NCBI RefSeq assembly: GCF_003515945.1
Contig: NZ_QWLM01000007.1
Location: forward strand, 95,984-159,983
Direction of reading: 5' to 3'
DNA: 64,000 nucleotides
DNA from: Dermacoccus abyssi
GTDB lineage: Bacteria; Actinomycetota; Actinomycetes; Actinomycetales; Dermatophilaceae
Positions 46,951 through 57,368 of this stretch are shown piece after piece; the first letter of the stretch is position 1, and the number at the start of each line of letters is the position of its first letter. The position numbers were made by a program, and so were the translations under genes. The notes under the pieces are model-generated. The model worked only from the letters and a program-made list of their open reading frames with translations, ran no database searches and was not told where the DNA came from.

Positions 46951-48357
46951 GTGAGCTCTCGGAAGAAGTCTGTCGTCGTCATCGGTGGTGGCCCGGGCGG
47001 TTATGAGTCCGCGCTCGTCGCCTCTCAGCTCGGTGCGCAGGTCACCGTCATCGATCGTGACGGTCTCGGTGGTGCCGCGGTGCTCACCGACTGCGTCCCC
47101 TCCAAGACCCTCATCGCCACGTCCGACTTCCTGTCGCGCTTCGAGGCGGCCGGCCGTCTGGGTGTCGGGTTCGACGCGTCGCAGGAGGACCAGCACGCGC
47201 ACGCCAACCTGGGGCAGGTCAACGAGCGCATCATGAAGCTCGCGAAGGCCCAGTCGCGCGACATCCAGGCACAGCTCGAGAGTGTGGGTGTGCGCATTCG
47301 CCGCGGTATCGGCCGCATCAAGGGCCACGGCTGGGTGGAGGCCGAGCTCGACAACGGCGAGACCGAGGACATCCGCGCCGACGTCATCCTGCTCGCCACG
47401 GGTACGAGCCCGCGCATCATGGATTCGGCCAAGCCGGACGGTGAGCGCATCCTCACGTGGCAGCACATCTACAACCTCACCGAGGTGCCCGAGAAACTCA
47501 TCGTCGTCGGTTCCGGTGTCACGGGTGCCGAGTTGGCGCACGCCTACCTGGGCCTCGGTTCGGACGTCACGCTCGTGTCGTCGCGTGACCGCGTGCTGCC
47601 CGGTCAGGACGCCGACGCCGCCACCGTCATCGAGAACGTCTTCCGCCGCCGCGGCATGACGGTTCTCAACCGCAGCCGTGCCATGGCCGCAACGCGCGAG
47701 GGCGACAAGGTCATCGTCACGCTCGAGGACGGGCGCAAGGTCGAGGGCAGCCACGCCATCCTCGCCGTCGGTTCGATCCCGCAGACGAAGGGCATCGGCC
47801 TCGAGGCCGCGGGCGTCGACCTCACCGAGTCGGGTCACATCGTCACCGACCGCGTCTCGCGAACGACGGCCCAGGCCATCTACGCCGCAGGTGACTGCAC
47901 GGGCGTGTACCCGCTCGCGTCCGTCGCCGCCATGCAGGGCCGCGTCGCCATGCACCACGCGCTCGGTGACGCGGTGCAGCCGCTCAACCTGCGCGGTGTC
48001 ACGGCCAACATCTTCACCGACCCCGAGATCGCCACCGTCGGTTACAGCCAGACGGACATCGAGGAGGGCAAGATCGAGGCGCGCACGGTCACGCTGCCGC
48101 TGTCGACGAACCCTCGCGCGAAGATGCGCAACATCACGGACGGCTTCGTCAAGCTGTTCGCGGTGCCGGGGTCGAACACGATCGTCGGCGGCGTCGTCGT
48201 CGCACCGCAGGCCTCGGAACTCATCTACCCGATCGGTATGGCGGTGCAGAACCGCCTGACGGTCGACCAGGTCGCCAACACGTTCTCGGTGTACCCGTCG
48301 ATGACGGGCTCGATCGCGGAGGCCGCACGTCGCCTGCACAGCAGCGACATCATCTGA
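46951..48357 (+). CDS. lpdA: NAD(P)H-quinone dehydrogenase, LpdA-like flavoprotein
   Basis: The 468-residue protein has the two-dinucleotide-binding-domain fold of lipoamide dehydrogenases: VVVIGGGPGGYESALVA (FAD), VVGSGVTGAELAHA (NAD(P)) and IYAAGDCTGVYPLASVA. The redox-disulfide motif GGTCLNxGCIPSK is replaced by GGAAVLTDCVPSK, leaving one cysteine, so it cannot reduce lipoamide. The mycobacterial LpdA (Rv3303c) has the same change and acts as a quinone reductase, which I take as the best model. The C-terminal dimerisation domain is complete. The TetR gene follows after six bases. Confidence 0.9.
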   Translation: MSSRKKSVVVIGGGPGGYESALVASQLGAQVTVIDRDGLGGAAVLTDCVPSKTLIATSDFLSRFEAAGRLGVGFDASQEDQHAHANLGQVNERIMKLAKAQSRDIQAQLESVGVRIRRGIGRIKGHGWVEAELDNGETEDIRADVILLATGTSPRIMDSAKPDGERILTWQHIYNLTEVPEKLIVVGSGVTGAELAHAYLGLGSDVTLVSSRDRVLPGQDADAATVIENVFRRRGMTVLNRSRAMAATREGDKVIVTLEDGRKVEGSHAILAVGSIPQTKGIGLEAAGVDLTESGHIVTDRVSRTTAQAIYAAGDCTGVYPLASVAAMQGRVAMHHALGDAVQPLNLRGVTANIFTDPEIATVGYSQTDIEEGKIEARTVTLPLSTNPRAKMRNITDGFVKLFAVPGSNTIVGGVVVAPQASELIYPIGMAVQNRLTVDQVANTFSVYPSMTGSIAEAARRLHSSDII

Positions 48358-48363
48358 TCCCAC

Positions 48364-48969
48364 ATGACCTCGACGAACGCCGCCACGAGCGAGCCCCAGC
48401 CACGGCGTGAGGCATTGCTCGACGCTGCGACGGCGGTGCTCGCCACGTCGGGTCTGCGTGGGCTCACGCACCGCGCCGTCGATCGTCAGGCCGGGTTTCC
48501 CGAGGGCACGTGCTCGGTGAGTTTCCGCACCCGCGCCGCGCTGCTCGCGGGGCTGACGGGCCACGTCGGGGCGCGCCTGGCCGACGAGGTGCGTGCGCTC
48601 GGCGATTCGCTCCCAGACGTGTCCGGCGACCCGATGATCACCGCGTCGTTCGCCACCGCGCTGCTCGAACGATGGGTGACCGACGACGGTGGCGCGCTCA
48701 TGATCGCCATCCTCGAGCTGTCGCTCGAGTCCCTGCGGTCACCGGAACTCGTTCCGGCCGTGGGGGAGTGGCGCGGTGAGCTCGTCACGATCGTCGAAGG
48801 CATCGTCAGCCGTACGACGACGGACAACGCCCGCCTGCGCGCCGAGACCGCCGTGGCCAGCATCGAGGGCATCGTGCTGTCGGCGCTCGCCGTGCCCACC
48901 GAGGAACGTGGCGCCTACATCGACGCCACGCTGCGTACGGTGCTCCAGGGAACCGCCCCGCAGGACTGA
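48364..48969 (+). CDS. TetR-family transcriptional regulator
   Basis: The 201-residue protein has an N-terminal helix-turn-helix: REALLDAATAVLATSGLRGL then THRAVDRQAGFPEGTCSVSF, which matches the TetR/AcrR domain with the usual xxVAxxAGxxxGxxYxxF pattern slightly altered. The C-terminal helical ligand domain is unassigned. It lies six bases after lpdA and is probably co-transcribed; it could control that gene through the palindrome at 46922-46939. Confidence 0.85.
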   Translation: MTSTNAATSEPQPRREALLDAATAVLATSGLRGLTHRAVDRQAGFPEGTCSVSFRTRAALLAGLTGHVGARLADEVRALGDSLPDVSGDPMITASFATALLERWVTDDGGALMIAILELSLESLRSPELVPAVGEWRGELVTIVEGIVSRTTTDNARLRAETAVASIEGIVLSALAVPTEERGAYIDATLRTVLQGTAPQD

Positions 48970-48973
48970 TCCG

Positions 48974-49066
48974 CACACGCAGGCGCGTGCGCGTGTGTAG
49001 TGAACGTTTTCTCCCTTGAATGTGTGAAGGCCCAAGCCGTAATGGCCCGGGCCAACACACGTTCAC
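48974..49066. terminator. Hairpins in the gap between tetR and the biotin carboxylase gene
   Basis: Two candidate structures lie between convergent genes. The first has arms CACACGC (48974-48980) and GCGTGTG (48991-48997). The second is a longer imperfect one framed by GTGAACG (49000-49006) and CGTTCAC (49060-49066), with GGCCC/GGGCC pairing inside. Neither has a long U-run. Confidence 0.5.
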
Positions 49067-49071
49067 GATGC

Positions 49072-50856
49072 TTACTCGGCGTCCTTGATCTCCGCGATGA
49101 CGCTGCCCGCGGTGACGGTCTCGCCGACAGCGGTCTTGAGGCCGGTGACCACCCCGTCCTTGTGGGCGGTGATGGGCTGTTCCATCTTCATCGCCTCGAC
49201 GACGACGATCGTGTCACCGGCGGAGACGGTGGCACCGTCCTCGACGCTGACCTTGACCACGGTGCCCTGCATCGGAGCGGTGAGCGAGTCGCCACTGGCG
49301 GCGGAGCCGGCGCCGCTCTTGCGGGACGTACGGCGGCCCGCCGACTTGCCCTTGCCTCCGGCCGGCGCGACGGCGAGGTCACCCGGCAGCGAGACCTCGA
49401 GGCGCTTACCGCCGACCTCGACGACGACGTTCTGGCGCGCCGCCTGCTCGGCCGCAGCCTCCGGGGAGCCGTCGAACGGGGCGATCTGGTTGTCGAACTC
49501 TGTTTCGATCCAGCGCGTGTGAACGCTGAACGCGTCGTCCGGGGAGTCGGTGAACTCCGGTGCGAACGCAGGATCCTCGACGACGACCTGGTGGAAGGGG
49601 AGCACCGTCGGCATGCCCTCGATGACCGTCTCGGCGAGCGCGCGGCGGGAACGTTCGAGAGCTTCCTTGCGGGTGCGGCCGGTGACGATGATCTTGGCGA
49701 GCATCGAGTCGAAGGCTCCACCGATGACGTCACCGGAGACGACGCCGGAGTCGACGCGCACACCGGGGCCGCTGGGAGCCTTGAAGGTCTCGACGGTGCC
49801 CGGTGCGGGGAGGAAGCCGCGGCCGGCGTCCTCACCGTTGAGACGGAACTCGATCGAGTGCGCGTGCGGCGTGGGGTCGTCGTAGCCGAGTTCCTCGCCG
49901 CGGGCGATGCGGAACTGCTCGCGCACGAGGTCGATGCCGGTGACCTCCTCCGAGACGGGGTGCTCCACCTGCAGGCGCGTGTTCACCTCGAGGAAGCTGA
50001 TGACGCCGTCGGTGCCGATGAGGTACTCGCACGTTCCCGCGCCGGTGTACCCGGCCTCCGTGAGGATCGCCTTCGAGGCGCGCAGCAGTTCCGCGTGCTG
50101 TTCGTCCGTGACGAAGGGGGCGGGAGCCTCCTCGACGAGCTTCTGGTTGCGGCGCTGCAGCGAGCAGTCACGGGTGGAGACGACGACGACGTTGCCGTGG
50201 CTGTCGGCGAGGCACTGGGTCTCGACGTGGCGGGGGTTGTCGAGGAACCGCTCGACGAAGCACTCGCCGCGACCGAACGCGCTCACAGCCTCTCGGACGG
50301 CCGAGTCGTAGAGGTGCGGGATCTCCTCGATGCTGCGGGCCACTTTGAGGCCGCGGCCGCCACCGCCGTAGGCGGCCTTGATGGCGACGGGCAGGCCGTG
50401 CTCCTTCGCGAAGGCCACGACCTCGTCGGCGTCGGCCACCGGGTCCTTGGTGCCGGGCACGAGCGGGGCGCCGGCCTTGGTGGCGATGTGGCGGGCCTTG
50501 ACCTTGTCGCCGAGGCCGTCGATGGCTTCGGGGGACGGACCGATCCACGTCAGGCCCGCGTCGATGACCGCTTGGGCGAAACTCGCGTTCTCGGCGAGGA
50601 AGCCGTAGCCGGGGTGGACGGAGTCGGCGCCGGAGGTCTTGGCGACCTCGAGGATCTTGTCGACGACGAGGTAGGAGTCACCGGGGGTGGAGCCGCCGAG
50701 GGAGTACGCCTCGTCGGCGACCTTGACGTGAAGAGCGTCACGGTCGGGCTCGGCGTAGACGGCGACGGAGGTGATTCCGTCGTCCTTGGCGGCGCGTGCG
50801 ATTCGGACGGCGATCTCGCCGCGGTTGGCGATCAGAACCTTGGTGACAGAACCCAT
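49072..50856 (-). CDS. accA3: Acyl-CoA carboxylase alpha subunit: biotin carboxylase plus biotin carboxyl carrier domain
   Basis: The 594-residue protein carboxylates biotin with ATP and bicarbonate and carries the biotin for acyl-CoA carboxylases. In order: [19 protein letters not shown] (N-terminal domain), the ATP-grasp region with [13 protein letters not shown] and [33 protein letters not shown], then a basic linker and a C-terminal biotinyl domain with the biotin lysine in [11 protein letters not shown] (near residue 560). Size and order match the actinobacterial AccA3-type subunit. ATG 50856 follows a TATGGT box by six bases. No beta subunit gene is in the window. Confidence 0.95.
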   Translation of the reverse strand: MGSVTKVLIANRGEIAVRIARAAKDDGITSVAVYAEPDRDALHVKVADEAYSLGGSTPGDSYLVVDKILEVAKTSGADSVHPGYGFLAENASFAQAVIDAGLTWIGPSPEAIDGLGDKVKARHIATKAGAPLVPGTKDPVADADEVVAFAKEHGLPVAIKAAYGGGGRGLKVARSIEEIPHLYDSAVREAVSAFGRGECFVERFLDNPRHVETQCLADSHGNVVVVSTRDCSLQRRNQKLVEEAPAPFVTDEQHAELLRASKAILTEAGYTGAGTCEYLIGTDGVISFLEVNTRLQVEHPVSEEVTGIDLVREQFRIARGEELGYDDPTPHAHSIEFRLNGEDAGRGFLPAPGTVETFKAPSGPGVRVDSGVVSGDVIGGAFDSMLAKIIVTGRTRKEALERSRRALAETVIEGMPTVLPFHQVVVEDPAFAPEFTDSPDDAFSVHTRWIETEFDNQIAPFDGSPEAAAEQAARQNVVVEVGGKRLEVSLPGDLAVAPAGGKGKSAGRRTSRKSGAGSAASGDSLTAPMQGTVVKVSVEDGATVSAGDTIVVVEAMKMEQPITAHKDGVVTGLKTAVGETVTAGSVIAEIKDAE

Positions 50857-50862
50857 GGGGAG

Positions 50863-50868
50863 ACCATA
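50863..50868 (-). promoter_or_regulatory. Candidate -10 box for leaderless biotin carboxylase gene
   Basis: Minus-strand TATGGT six bases before ATG 50856. Confidence 0.5.
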
Positions 50869-50974
50869 TCGGGCGGCCCAAGGCCCGACGTGGCTACCCA
50901 ACGGTAGAAATTTTCGTTGCGAATCGATGCCTCCGATGCGGAATAGCAAGGCGGTTCGTGGGGTTGGCGCGAAC

Positions 50975-51834
50975 ATGGCTGAAAACACGAATGTGCCCAC
51001 CGTCTCCCTCTCGGCAGGCTCCGAAACGGTCGAGATGCCGCAGCTCGGTTTCGGTGTCTGGCAGGTCGAGGACGACCAGGCCGCCGACGCCGTGCGCGAG
51101 GCGATCAAGGTCGGTTACCGCAGCATCGACACCGCGAAGGTGTACGAGAACGAGGCCGGTACGGCGCCGGTATCGCGAGTGCGGACGTGCCGCGCCGCGA
51201 CATCTTCCTCACGACGAAGGTGTGGAACGAGGATCAGGGCTACGAGGCGACGAAGAAGGCGTTCGATGCCTCGATCGAGCGCCTGGGTGGCAAGGACGCC
51301 GTCGAACCGCTCGATCTGTACCTCATCCACTGGCCCACTCCGGAGAAGGACACCTACGTCGAGACGTTCAAGGCGATGCTCGAGCTGCGTGACGCCGGGC
51401 GCGTGCGCGCCGTCGGAGTGTGTAACTTCGAGCCCGAGCACCTGCAGCGCCTCAAGGACGAGACGGGCGAGTTCCCGGCGATCAACCAGGTGGAGCTGCA
51501 CCCGAAGTTCCAGCAGAAGGCCGTGCGCGACTTCTGCTCCGCCAACGGCATCGCGGTCGAGGCGTGGAGCCCGCTCGGTCAGGGCGGCGACATCCTCACC
51601 AACCCGGTGCTCGACGGCATCGCGGAGCGCCTCGGCAAGACGGTCGCGCAGGTCATCATTCGGTGGCACCTGCAGATCGGCAACGTCGTCATTCCCAAGT
51701 CGGTGACGCCGAGCCGCATCGCCGAGAACTTCGACGTGTTCGACTTCGAGCTGACCGAGGACGACCTGTTCGCCATCAGTGACCTCGACAGCTCCGACGG
51801 TCGCATCGGCCCCCACCCGAACGACTTCAACTGA
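50975..51834 (+). pseudogene. Aldo/keto reductase, interrupted by a one-base frameshift
   Basis: The first frame (ATG 50975) reads [35 protein letters not shown] with the catalytic Asp and Tyr, then loses similarity at about 51163. The second frame resumes with VPRRDIFLTTKVWNEDQGYE and continues through LIHWPTPEKDTYVE, CNFEPEHLQRL, EAWSPLGQGG and IPKSVTP to a normal C-terminus at 51834. Restoring one G in ACGGCGCC (giving a GTGxGI-type loop, GTGAGIASAD) yields a continuous 286-residue reductase. Every other motif is intact, so the break is recent or a sequencing error. Confidence 0.85.
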
Positions 51835-51886
51835 CGTTGTGGTCGCCGCGAGCACATGCTCGCGGCGGCACGTGGGGGTGAACCCA

Positions 51887-52888
51887 TCAGCCGACTTCGG
51901 GCATCAAGGCGCGGTACATCGCCTCCATGATGACTGCTGGGGCGGGGACTCCCTCCCGCGGTTCGTCCCGGAGGAGGACGGTGAGGGATGGGGCGGACCC
52001 GCCCCTCATCACCTCGTAGCGAAGGGCTCCGTGCATGAGCGCCAGTTCACCGTATTCGTGTGCATCGCGGCCGGCGAGGGCTTCTGCGCCGAAGATGAGC
52101 ACACTCGGCACAGGTAGCCCGAGGAACAACGGCGGCACGAGAGCAGGGTTCGTTCCCACGACGTGGTAAACGCGAGCCCAGCGGACCTGCATCTCATGCA
52201 GCGAACGCGCGAAATCCAACCGCTCGTCGTCCGACCACGGCGCTGGCAGGGCGACCGACGCCTCGATGTGCTCCACGATGCCGTCCCGGGGTTTCTGGAT
52301 TTCGAGGGAGCCGTTCACTTGGCCGCGTTCACCCTCGGGGCGCGGGCCGACGAAGTGGAGGAAGTGGCCGTCTGCGTTCGCGCGCCCGTACCGTGACGAA
52401 ATATCGGGAACCGACCAGGGTTGGGTGACCGGCTCCTGCACACCCCAGCCGAGCGGCTGCGCTCCGCTCAGTGCTCGACAAACGGCTTCTGCGAGCCCTC
52501 CGACCCGGATGTTCGTGCGCCTCGGCATGAGCGTCTCTGCTTGCACCCGAACACCACCGATGTCCTGCGCCGAGCCCTGACGCGAGTACTGCTCGTGCAG
52601 GGCGTCCTCCGCGAAGTAGTGGCCGTCCCGTTCATGGACACGCTGGCCGGTCGTTCCGACGTAGAGGGCGCCGCGTCCGTCGTCGACGACCCACATGACA
52701 CCGAGTACATCGCACAGGTGTGCCAAAGGCCGCGTGAGTTTCGTTGTGTCCGGCGTGAGGAGCACCAGGCCGCCGCCGGCTGCCTTCGCTTCGCTGATCG
52801 CTTTGGACACCCATTGCGTGTGACCGACGACGGGCGCCTCGGAATACAGCACAGTCGTGTGCCCACTGACTCGTCTGGCAAAGCCCAT
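51887..52888 (-). CDS. Conserved protein of unknown function in the T7SS operon
   Basis: The 333-residue soluble protein has no signal peptide or membrane segment. It shows alternating strands and helices (VGHTQWVSKAISEAKAAGGG, LVLLTPDTTKL near the N-terminus) and a later beta-rich part (FLHFVGPRPEGERGQVNG). I recall similar proteins annotated DUF6177 in actinobacterial T7SS neighbourhoods, but I hold that name loosely. It starts four bases after the stop of the gene before it and is the last gene of the - strand operon headed by the gene at 60050. Confidence 0.65.
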   Translation of the reverse strand: MGFARRVSGHTTVLYSEAPVVGHTQWVSKAISEAKAAGGGLVLLTPDTTKLTRPLAHLCDVLGVMWVVDDGRGALYVGTTGQRVHERDGHYFAEDALHEQYSRQGSAQDIGGVRVQAETLMPRRTNIRVGGLAEAVCRALSGAQPLGWGVQEPVTQPWSVPDISSRYGRANADGHFLHFVGPRPEGERGQVNGSLEIQKPRDGIVEHIEASVALPAPWSDDERLDFARSLHEMQVRWARVYHVVGTNPALVPPLFLGLPVPSVLIFGAEALAGRDAHEYGELALMHGALRYEVMRGGSAPSLTVLLRDEPREGVPAPAVIMEAMYRALMPEVG

Positions 52889-52891
52889 GGT

Positions 52892-53320
52892 TCAGATCCT
52901 CCACTCGGGGCGCAGTACGGCATCGGGGGCGCCGAGGTGAACGGGCACGGGTTGGTGGTCGACGGCGGTGCCGAGCCCCAGGTGTGCTGCCAGCTCGGCG
53001 AATTGTGCCGCCGCGCTCTCCCCAGGGCCTGGAGTTGTGACGTTGATGTCCTGCCAGTAGGTTGCAGGTTCTTCGGGCAGGGCGCTGAGATCGAGGCCCG
53101 CGTTCGAGCCGAAGAGTCGCTCGATCTCACCCGGCACTTGCACGAGGTAGGGCTCGTCGATCGTGAACAGCAGGTGGGACTGTTCCTCGTCGTAGACCTC
53201 CCACCGCTCGGATCCGAGGTCGACAGCGAGAACGAACTGCGGGTCGACCTCGGCAATGGCCCACGCAATCTGTGCAGGGTCGGGTGCATTGAGCGTGATG
53301 ACCGTGAAGCGATTACTCAA
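52892..53320 (-). CDS. Small acidic protein of unknown function in the T7SS operon
   Basis: The 142-residue protein is soluble and acidic, with segments ITLNAPDPAQIAWAIAEVDP and FVLAVDLGSERWEVYDEEQS suggesting an alpha/beta domain. I chose the TTG at 53320: a GGAGGA ribosome site lies five bases upstream inside eccC, and the start overlaps the eccC TAA region, so it is coupled to eccC. Upstream in-frame ATG 53488 would lie deep inside eccC and is unlikely. No family recognised; a chaperone- or adaptor-like role in secretion would fit its place. Confidence 0.65.
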   Translation of the reverse strand: MSNRFTVITLNAPDPAQIAWAIAEVDPQFVLAVDLGSERWEVYDEEQSHLLFTIDEPYLVQVPGEIERLFGSNAGLDLSALPEEPATYWQDINVTTPGPGESAAAQFAELAAHLGLGTAVDHQPVPVHLGAPDAVLRPEWRI

Positions 53321-56300
53321 AGTCTTCCTCCGATGTGTCGAGCTCGGCGTCGTAGGCGACCTGGATGACGTGGGGAGCACGTCCGCCCTGGATGTACATG
53401 CCCCGACCGGGCGGGAAATGGCGAGGCCGGATGCCGCCCACGAGAGCCCCCTCGGTACGGTCGCCGTCCATGAGGAGGGTTGCTGCACCCGATTCGCGCA
53501 CGGCTGCGGTGAATCCCTCGTACATCCCGCGAGCGGCTCCGGCCACCTTGCGCGTCATGATGACGTGCAGACCGACCTCGCGCGCCATGGAGGCGTAGGG
53601 AGCGAGTTCAGCAAGTGGCGAGGATCCACCTGCTGTCAGGACGTCGTAATCATCGATGACGAGCACGATCCGCGGCGTCGGGGTCTGAACCGGGCCGCTG
53701 GCCGTGGGGTCCGACGGCACACGGGTCGTCAGTTCCTTGCCGATGGCCGCCGCGAGGTTCCGTGCCAACATGGGGCTCTTGGCATGCCCGCCGAGGAAAT
53801 CCTCCGGAACCGCACCGTCCAATTCCTGGCGAGGATCGAACAGCGCGATAACCAAGTCATCCGGTGAAGCCTCGGCAACGAGCTGACGACAAATGCTGCG
53901 CAGCAGGTTCGTCTTGCCACTTTGAGAGTCGCCCATGACGAGCAGGTGCCGATCCCGGCCAAAGAGGTTGACGTACTGCGTCGCGAAGTCATGCTCGCGC
54001 AGGCCCAGAGCGAGCACTCCGTCGCGTGGTGCCGGCTGCATTTTCTCGAATGCCAGCTGAGGGGGCAGGACGCGAACGGGCGCCACAGGAGAGTCAGCGT
54101 GCTGTTGGGCGAGCTGATCCGCGATGGCGGTGAAGGCCTCGCTCATTCCCTCTGTGTCGCTCATGCCGTCGAACCGGGGCAGGGCGAAGTGGCCGATGAG
54201 TTCGTCGTTCTGTAGCGCCCGTCCGGGGCGGTTGGCAGGCAGAGACTCACCCCGCTTCTTCCCGAAGGCAGATTCGGCTGGCTCGGTGAGGCGGAATTCG
54301 ATCCGGTTTCCGAAGAACGACTGTTGGGAGATGCGGATCTCGTTCGAACGGGTCGCGGTCGCGATGACATGAACGCCGTACCCCGATCCGCGTGCGAGCA
54401 ACTCGTGGACGAGGGGTTCGATCTCCTCGAACTCGTCGGCCAGTTGTCCGTACCCGTCGATGAGCAGGACGATGTCGGCAGAGGGCAGCTCGGCCAGACG
54501 CCCGTCGCGGTGCATGGCCCGCATCGACTCCACGGAGTCGATGCCGTACTGCTGGAAGACACTCTCTCGATGCACCAGCATGGCGTGCACCTCTTCGACG
54601 GTTCGGCGAACGTTCTCGCGGACCGTCCGCACCCCGATGCCACCGACGTGGGGTAGTTGCTCGAGGGAAAGCAGTGCGCTGCCTTTGAGGTCGATGCCGT
54701 AGAACGCGAGCTCGCTCGGGGAGTGTGTGAGTGCCGCGGCCAGTGTCAGCGTTCGCAACGCCGTTGTCTTCCCCGTTTGAGGTCCACCCATCACGGCCAT
54801 GTTGCCGCCTGCGCGCTTGAGGTCGACGAACCATACGTCCTGCCACTGACGAGATGGGTCGTCGAGCATCCCCACGGGTATGGAAAGGCCTCCCCCGATG
54901 GGCGCGACGGCTCCAACACTCGTCATCTGGAGCGCGCCGGTGACGTCATCGAGGGCCATGCGATTCCTCAGCGGCGGAAGCCAGATTTCCTGGGTCGCTC
55001 GAGGGAACTCGCGCAACACATCAACGAGGTGACTGAGCACCGTCGTTCCAGTTGTGCGTTCGGATGCCGTGGCCTCTTCGGGCTCGTCGTGGTTCTCTTC
55101 GGCATCGAGAGCCTGGACGACGGATCGTTGCTCCTCCACGTAGAAGGGCGCACGGAGCACAGGCGCCTCTCGTGGGGTTGGCGTGCCTGCGTCAGCCGTT
55201 GTCTGAGCTGCGGTGAACGGACCCGACACGAATCCGGCCTTGAACCGTTCGTAGACAGACGTGTCGACCTTGAGGTAGCCGTACCCTGGAATAGCCGGGA
55301 GGTTGAACGCATCCGGGGTGTCGAGCACGGTGCGTGACTCCGCCTCGGAAAGGGTGCGAAGGCCGAGTCGATATGACAGGTAGGTTTCCAAGCCACGCAG
55401 TTTGCCGGATTCGATGCGCTGGCTCGAGAGCATGAGGTGGACGCCAATCGAGCGTCCGATGCGCCCGATGGACAGGAACAGGTCGATGAAGTCGGGCTGC
55501 GCGGTGAGCAACTCGCCGAACTCGTCGATGATGACGAGCAGGTGGGGAAGCGGAGTCCACGTCTCGCCGCGCTCCTGCGCCTCGCGTCGATGTAGTTCGT
55601 AGTCAGTGATGTTGGCGATGTTGCCGGCGGCTTTGAGCACTTCCTGGCGACGACGGATCTCGCCAGCCAGCGAGTCGTGCACCCGGTCGATGAGCGACGG
55701 GTCTTCAGCGAGGTTGGTGATGATGCCGTTGACGTGCGGGGCTCCTTCGAAGGGGGCGAACGTGGCACCCCCCTTGAAGTCGACGAGCACCATGTTGAGC
55801 CGATCCGGGGCGTGGGTCGTCAGGAGCGCGATAACGATGGTGCGCAAGAGCTCCGACTTGCCCGAACCTGTGGCGCCGACACACAGACCGTGCGGTCCCA
55901 TGCCGAGTTGAGCGGATTCCTTGAGATCGAGCAGCACGGGCTTTCCCTCGGAGTCCGGGCCGAGCGGTATGCGCAGGAAGTCCTGATCAGAGCGCGGTTG
56001 CCAGTTCTCGCGGATCTCGTCTGCGGTGAACTCGGTGAGCGAGAGCATCTCGGTGTATCGGGCGGCGTCGGCCACGTCGTTGTGCTCGAGTGAATCAGGC
56101 GAAAGTCGCAGTGGAGCAAGCATTCGAGCCACGGCCTCGGCTTGCGCCACGTCGACCCACTCAGCGCGCAAGTCCTGCTTGCCGCGAGTCGTGTCCGCGT
56201 GGCCCACCTTTTCGTAGGTCACCTGGAAACCGGACGCGTCGCCGTCAACGCTCTCACTGACGGTGAATCGGGCGGCGACTTCATCCGGCTCGTGGGTGCG

Positions 56301-57368
56301 CTCGTCGATCAGGCGGACGCAGGTGACGCCGAGTTGGGCGGCGCTCAGGCTGGAGTCCGGGGAGGCGAGCGCCGTCGCCGGCCCCGCACCCGTGAGGTCG
56401 ATGACGAGGAGGCGGGGCAGCAGCATGCCGATCGAGACGTCCCGGGTGTTCTTGCGCGCCTCGGCCACCCGACGGGACCGTTTGTTGAGGTCGCGGCGCA
56501 GATCGGCCGCGAGTGTCTCCGTCGACGAGTACACGCGGCGCGTCGGGCCGAGGGCTGTCGGGCGTTCTTGGTCTGCCACGTGGGGCAGAAGCCAGACCCA
56601 TTCCCAGGCATCGCGCTTGGAGGGCGGCACCACAACGGCCAGATGCACATCCTCCGGGGAGTGCGCAGCGGCAGTGCGGCAGATCAACTCCCGTACGACA
56701 GATTGCGCCAGTTCGGGCGGCCCGAGCACCGTGATTTCGCCCCGTGAGTCGAAGTCGAACTCGCAGGGTAATCCGGGGCACGTTTCGTAACGTTGTGCAA
56801 CGCTGCGCGCTTCTGAATCGAGGAAGAAGTCGGGGCGTTCGATTCCGGACTCCTGCTTGCGCATCTCAATCGTGCGGACGCGGCGCTCGCCGGTGCCGAG
56901 GCGCAGGGTCAGGAAGTCGCTGTGCGTGCGACGGCGCTCCCACAGGCGCGCGGGGTCGCTGATCAGGGTGGGCAGGGCGTCGAATGCGGGAGCGTTGACT
57001 CGCGCTTCACGCTTAAGTCGCTCGTCGTCCTCGCGGTAGTGGCGACGGTTGTCGTCGAGGTATTCGAGATAGGCGTCGCGCTTGTGCTCGCGCTCGCGGC
57101 GGGCTTTGCCACGCTGGGTGAACAGTAGGACGACACTCGCGAGCACCGTGACGATCATCATGAGCGCCCCGACGGCGGCGAACGGTGATCCGCGGAACAG
57201 CATCATCACGGTCATGGATGTCGCGGCGCCCAGGAGGGGCACGAGCGTCAGCAGATTGGTTTTGCTTCCCTCTTGGTCGATGACGGGTGCGCGTTCGAGT
57301 TCGTGCTTTTCACCGAGAGCAAGTGGCTGAGTCGAGCGTGCGGGGCGGTGGACGACGTCGTACGTCAT
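53313..57368 (-). CDS. eccC: Type VII secretion system ATPase EccC
   Basis: EccC is the motor of the T7SS. The 1351-residue protein has two transmembrane helices (about residues 39-58 and 63-83) and three FtsK/SpoIIIE ATPase domains. Walker A motifs are GATGSGKSE near 498, GGPQTGKTT near 860 and GDSQSGKTN near 1145. Walker B segments are HLLVIIDEFGEL in domain 1, IVLLIDGYGQL in domain 2 and IVLVIDDYDVL in domain 3. Only domain 1 has the Asp-Glu pair, in line with it being the catalytic one. It is one chain, as in Bacillota and many actinobacteria, rather than the split EccCa/EccCb form. ATG 57368 overlaps the MinD-like gene. Confidence 0.95.
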   Translation of the reverse strand: MTYDVVHRPARSTQPLALGEKHELERAPVIDQEGSKTNLLTLVPLLGAATSMTVMMLFRGSPFAAVGALMMIVTVLASVVLLFTQRGKARREREHKRDAYLEYLDDNRRHYREDDERLKREARVNAPAFDALPTLISDPARLWERRRTHSDFLTLRLGTGERRVRTIEMRKQESGIERPDFFLDSEARSVAQRYETCPGLPCEFDFDSRGEITVLGPPELAQSVVRELICRTAAAHSPEDVHLAVVVPPSKRDAWEWVWLLPHVADQERPTALGPTRRVYSSTETLAADLRRDLNKRSRRVAEARKNTRDVSIGMLLPRLLVIDLTGAGPATALASPDSSLSAAQLGVTCVRLIDERTHEPDEVAARFTVSESVDGDASGFQVTYEKVGHADTTRGKQDLRAEWVDVAQAEAVARMLAPLRLSPDSLEHNDVADAARYTEMLSLTEFTADEIRENWQPRSDQDFLRIPLGPDSEGKPVLLDLKESAQLGMGPHGLCVGATGSGKSELLRTIVIALLTTHAPDRLNMVLVDFKGGATFAPFEGAPHVNGIITNLAEDPSLIDRVHDSLAGEIRRRQEVLKAAGNIANITDYELHRREAQERGETWTPLPHLLVIIDEFGELLTAQPDFIDLFLSIGRIGRSIGVHLMLSSQRIESGKLRGLETYLSYRLGLRTLSEAESRTVLDTPDAFNLPAIPGYGYLKVDTSVYERFKAGFVSGPFTAAQTTADAGTPTPREAPVLRAPFYVEEQRSVVQALDAEENHDEPEEATASERTTGTTVLSHLVDVLREFPRATQEIWLPPLRNRMALDDVTGALQMTSVGAVAPIGGGLSIPVGMLDDPSRQWQDVWFVDLKRAGGNMAVMGGPQTGKTTALRTLTLAAALTHSPSELAFYGIDLKGSALLSLEQLPHVGGIGVRTVRENVRRTVEEVHAMLVHRESVFQQYGIDSVESMRAMHRDGRLAELPSADIVLLIDGYGQLADEFEEIEPLVHELLARGSGYGVHVIATATRSNEIRISQQSFFGNRIEFRLTEPAESAFGKKRGESLPANRPGRALQNDELIGHFALPRFDGMSDTEGMSEAFTAIADQLAQQHADSPVAPVRVLPPQLAFEKMQPAPRDGVLALGLREHDFATQYVNLFGRDRHLLVMGDSQSGKTNLLRSICRQLVAEASPDDLVIALFDPRQELDGAVPEDFLGGHAKSPMLARNLAAAIGKELTTRVPSDPTASGPVQTPTPRIVLVIDDYDVLTAGGSSPLAELAPYASMAREVGLHVIMTRKVAGAARGMYEGFTAAVRESGAATLLMDGDRTEGALVGGIRPRHFPPGRGMYIQGGRAPHVIQVAYDAELDTSEEDFE

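Noticed and set aside
46822..48564. Upstream extension of the purine nucleoside phosphorylase frame to 863 residues
   Set aside because: The extra part is antisense to lpdA and tetR; the conserved domain starts at the GTG near 46821.
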